A stretch of 8,914 bases of DNA, taken from Bacteroidota bacterium (GTDB lineage: Bacteria; Bacteroidota; Bacteroidia; Flavobacteriales; Flavobacteriaceae). Under the pieces are notes generated by a model. That model did no database searches. It saw nothing but the letters and a program-made list of their open reading frames with translations, and had not been told where the DNA came from. The translations under genes were made by a program, and so were the position numbers. The DNA lies in the NCBI GenBank assembly GCA_015767395.1, contig JADWMI010000087.1:1-8914 (forward strand), in the 5' to 3' direction. Of the stretch, positions 7,164 to 8,914 are shown piece by piece (the first letter of the stretch is position 1; the number at the start of each line of letters is the position of its first letter).

Positions 7164-7171
7164 TAAATTTG
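7164..7171 (+). promoter_or_regulatory. Likely -7 promoter element (TAAATTTG) for pdxJ
   Basis: TAAATTTG, followed by CG, matches the Bacteroidota -7 box and ends 30 nt before the pdxJ ATG. No clear -33 TTTG lies about 19-21 nt upstream. The box also covers the only upstream in-frame alternative start (a TTG at 7169), which argues for the ATG at 7202 as the true pdxJ start. Confidence 0.5.
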
Positions 7172-7201
7172 CGATTCATTTTAAAATTAAAACTATTAAC
7201 A

Positions 7202-7918
7202 ATGACAAAATTAAGTGTAAATGTTAATAAAATTGCAACATTGCGTAACTCACGTGGAGGCGATTTTCCAAATGTTGTAAAGGTGTCTGCTGATATTGAA
7301 CGGTTTGGAGCTGAAGGAATCACCATTCACCCAAGACCTGATGAGCGACATATTCGTTACCAAGATGCATACGATTTAAAAGAAATAGTGACTACTGAGT
7401 TTAATATTGAAGGAAATCCAATTCCTAAATTTATGGATATGGTGTTGGCGATTCAACCAACGCAGGTTACTTTGGTGCCAGATGGGATTGATGCCGTAAC
7501 TTCAAATGCCGGTTGGGATACGATTAAACATCAGTCTTTTTTAAAAGAAGTGATAGCCGAATTTAAATTAAAAGGCATTAGAACTTCAGTTTTTGTTGAT
7601 CCAGAATTTAAATTTATTGAAGCCGCTGCATCATCAGGTGCTGATAGAATTGAGTTATATACTGAAGCGTTTGCCAGTCAATATGCCTTAGGAAATAAAA
7701 CGGCTATAAAACCGTATACAGAATGTTCCATTTTAGCAAACAAATTAGGCTTGGGGATTAATGCAGGTCACGATTTGAGCTTGGATAATATTCAATTTTT
7801 TGCCGAAAATATTCCAAACTTATTAGAAGTTTCTATTGGGCATGCGTTAATTGCAGAGTCGTTATATTTGGGCTTGGAAAATGTAGTGAATATGTATAAA
7901 TATAAGTTGAAGGTATAA
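7202..7918 (+). CDS. pdxJ: Pyridoxine 5'-phosphate synthase
   Basis: Encodes 238 residues, the usual family length. PdxJ condenses 1-deoxy-D-xylulose 5-phosphate with the 3-amino-2-oxopropyl phosphate made by PdxA, giving pyridoxine 5'-phosphate in the DXP-dependent vitamin B6 pathway. It is a cytosolic TIM barrel. The N-terminal LSVNVNKIATLRNSRGG (4-20) and GITIHPRPDERHI (39-51) carry the phosphate- and substrate-binding residues, including His43. EFNIEGNP (66-73) supplies the catalytic-type glutamate (Glu70). NAGHDL (187-192) holds the conserved His190, and VSIGHALI (210-217) is the C-terminal phosphate-binding loop. The Lys in NKIATLRN, where proteobacterial enzymes usually have His, is as I recall normal in Bacteroidota. 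The ATG at 7202 gives the family N-terminus. It is divergent from the CBS gene and 64 nt upstream of the dehydratase gene, with no clear promoter or terminator between. Confidence 0.97.
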   Translation: MTKLSVNVNKIATLRNSRGGDFPNVVKVSADIERFGAEGITIHPRPDERHIRYQDAYDLKEIVTTEFNIEGNPIPKFMDMVLAIQPTQVTLVPDGIDAVTSNAGWDTIKHQSFLKEVIAEFKLKGIRTSVFVDPEFKFIEAAASSGADRIELYTEAFASQYALGNKTAIKPYTECSILANKLGLGINAGHDLSLDNIQFFAENIPNLLEVSIGHALIAESLYLGLENVVNMYKYKLKV

Positions 7919-7982
7919 AGTTAAAGAGATTACAATATAATAGTCTAATCTTAGTTTTAGTTAAAGTTTAAAACAAATAATT

Positions 7983-8914
7983 ATGAAGTCGATTTTAGTT
8001 ACAGGAGCAGCTGGGTTTATAGGTTCAAATATGGTTGAATATTTAATAGAAACCTATCCAAATTATAAAATTGTTGTTATTGATGCTTTGACATATGCCG
8101 GAGATTTAGAAAATTTGAAAGCCGTAAAAAATGCTAAAAACTTTACATTTGTTCAAGGTAATATTTGTGATAGAAGTTTAATTCAACGCATTTTTCAGCA
8201 TTATTATATTCACGATGTGATTCATTTAGCGGCAGAATCTCATGTTGATAATTCAATTAGCAACCCTGATGTATTTATTGAAACCAATGTAAAAGGAACA
8301 TTTACCTTGATTGATGTTGCTTATAAATATTGGATGGACAAACCATTTGTTTTTAAAAACGGATTTGAAGAGAGTCGGTTTTTACATGTTTCAACCGATG
8401 AGGTTTATGGAACCTTGGGTGAAACTGGTTTATTTACTGAAGAAACCCCATATGCCCCAAATTCGCCATACAGTGCTTCAAAAGCAAGTAGTGATTTAAT
8501 TGTAAGAAGTTATCACCATACCTATGGGATGAACACGGTAATTACAAATTGTTCAAATAATTACGGACCTAAACAACACGACGAAAAATTAATTCCAACG
8601 GTGATTAGAAAAGCATTGGCAGGTGAAAACATTCCAATTTATGGAGATGGAAAAAACATAAGAGATTGGTTGTATGTTGCTGATCATTGCAAAGGAATCG
8701 ATTTGGCTTTTCATAAAGGAAACGTTGGTGAAGTGTACAATATTGGTGGAAATAATGAACGAAATAATAACTATATTGCGAACAAAATTTGCGAGGTGTT
8801 AGATACGCTTGTTCCCCTAGAAAACGAAAGTTATAAATCGTTAATTTCTTTTGTTGAAGACAGAGCAGGTCATGATTATAGATATGCCATTGATGCTTCA
8901 AAAATTGAAGAAAA
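7983..8914 (+). CDS. rfbB: dTDP-glucose 4,6-dehydratase, 3' end beyond the window
   Basis: A frame opening at ATG 7983 stays open to the window edge, giving 310 residues. The family is usually about 345-360, so perhaps 35-50 residues are missing. The enzyme converts dTDP-D-glucose to dTDP-4-keto-6-deoxyglucose, the second step towards dTDP-L-rhamnose and related surface sugars. It is an extended short-chain dehydrogenase: the NAD-binding GAAGFIGS (8-15) starts a Rossmann fold; LAAESHVDNSI (82-92), the catalytic STDEVYG (137-143, Thr138/Asp139/Glu140) and YSASK (Tyr163, Lys167) form the active site; NNYGPKQ (192-198), GDGKNIRDWLYV (221-232) and DRAGHDYRYAID (293-304) bind the nucleotide sugar. 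The family more often has Pro in DRPGHD; Ala here is a mild variant. It follows pdxJ on the same strand. Neighbouring sugar-nucleotide genes such as rfbA, rfbC and rfbD may follow but cannot be seen. Confidence 0.95.
   Translation, partial: MKSILVTGAAGFIGSNMVEYLIETYPNYKIVVIDALTYAGDLENLKAVKNAKNFTFVQGNICDRSLIQRIFQHYYIHDVIHLAAESHVDNSISNPDVFIETNVKGTFTLIDVAYKYWMDKPFVFKNGFEESRFLHVSTDEVYGTLGETGLFTEETPYAPNSPYSASKASSDLIVRSYHHTYGMNTVITNCSNNYGPKQHDEKLIPTVIRKALAGENIPIYGDGKNIRDWLYVADHCKGIDLAFHKGNVGEVYNIGGNNERNNNYIANKICEVLDTLVPLENESYKSLISFVEDRAGHDYRYAIDASKIEE

Noticed and set aside
7169..7201. pdxJ starting at a TTG 11 codons upstream
   Set aside because: The TTG overlaps the likely -7 promoter element, and the known PdxJ N-terminus (MTKLSVNVNK) begins at 7202.
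8605..8901. Minus-strand open frame of 98 codons
   Set aside because: It is fully antisense to the intact dTDP-glucose 4,6-dehydratase frame and has His/Cys/Phe-rich composition typical of a shadow frame.

Overview
The window looks like core chromosome from a member of the Bacteroidota, most likely a flavobacterium. The DNA is AT-rich. Signal peptides end in the SAQ/AQ pattern common in that phylum. There are no obvious Shine-Dalgarno sequences, and several genes are preceded by TAnnTTTG boxes, the -7 element of Bacteroidota promoters. The gene order matches what I recall of the conserved flavobacterial cluster CBS gene, nadK, DUF6089/porG, uppS, bamA and two ompH/skp genes, with pdxJ divergent from it. 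Genus cannot be assigned from sequence reading alone.

Layout. Positions 24-7102 are all on the minus strand and are read from right to left: a CBS-domain protein (7102-6443), NAD kinase (6440-5559), a DUF6089/PorG-like outer-membrane barrel protein (5427-4735), undecaprenyl diphosphate synthase uppS (4735-3980), the outer-membrane assembly factor bamA (3987-1429), and two OmpH/Skp-family periplasmic proteins (1364-546 and 524-24). On the plus strand are pdxJ (7202-7918) and the 5' part of a dTDP-glucose 4,6-dehydratase gene (7983 to the window end). A 99-bp intergenic region (7103-7201) drives the two divergent arms. Coding density is very high: the longest gene-free stretch is 131 bp (5428-5558), so no gap exceeds 300 bases. 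I see no RNA gene, mobile element, CRISPR array or convincing terminator.

How the genes work together. The core of the minus-strand cluster builds the cell envelope. UppS makes the C55 lipid carrier for peptidoglycan and surface polysaccharides. BamA inserts beta-barrels into the outer membrane, and the Skp-type chaperones bring unfolded barrels to it. The PorG-like protein is itself a predicted outer-membrane barrel and probably a type IX secretion system component, so it would be a client of the neighbouring machinery. uppS starts inside the porG stop codon (TAATG) and bamA starts inside the end of uppS (ATGACTAA), so the three genes are probably translationally coupled. NAD kinase and the CBS protein form an upstream cofactor-related pair. 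PdxJ (vitamin B6) and the dehydratase (dTDP-rhamnose-type sugar precursors) lie on the other arm.

Nothing here looks horizontally acquired or like an undescribed defence or mobile system. The points of most interest are the physical coupling of a probable T9SS component to BAM, the two strongly diverged OmpH paralogs, and an uncharacterised CBS/ACT-like protein tied to NAD kinase.
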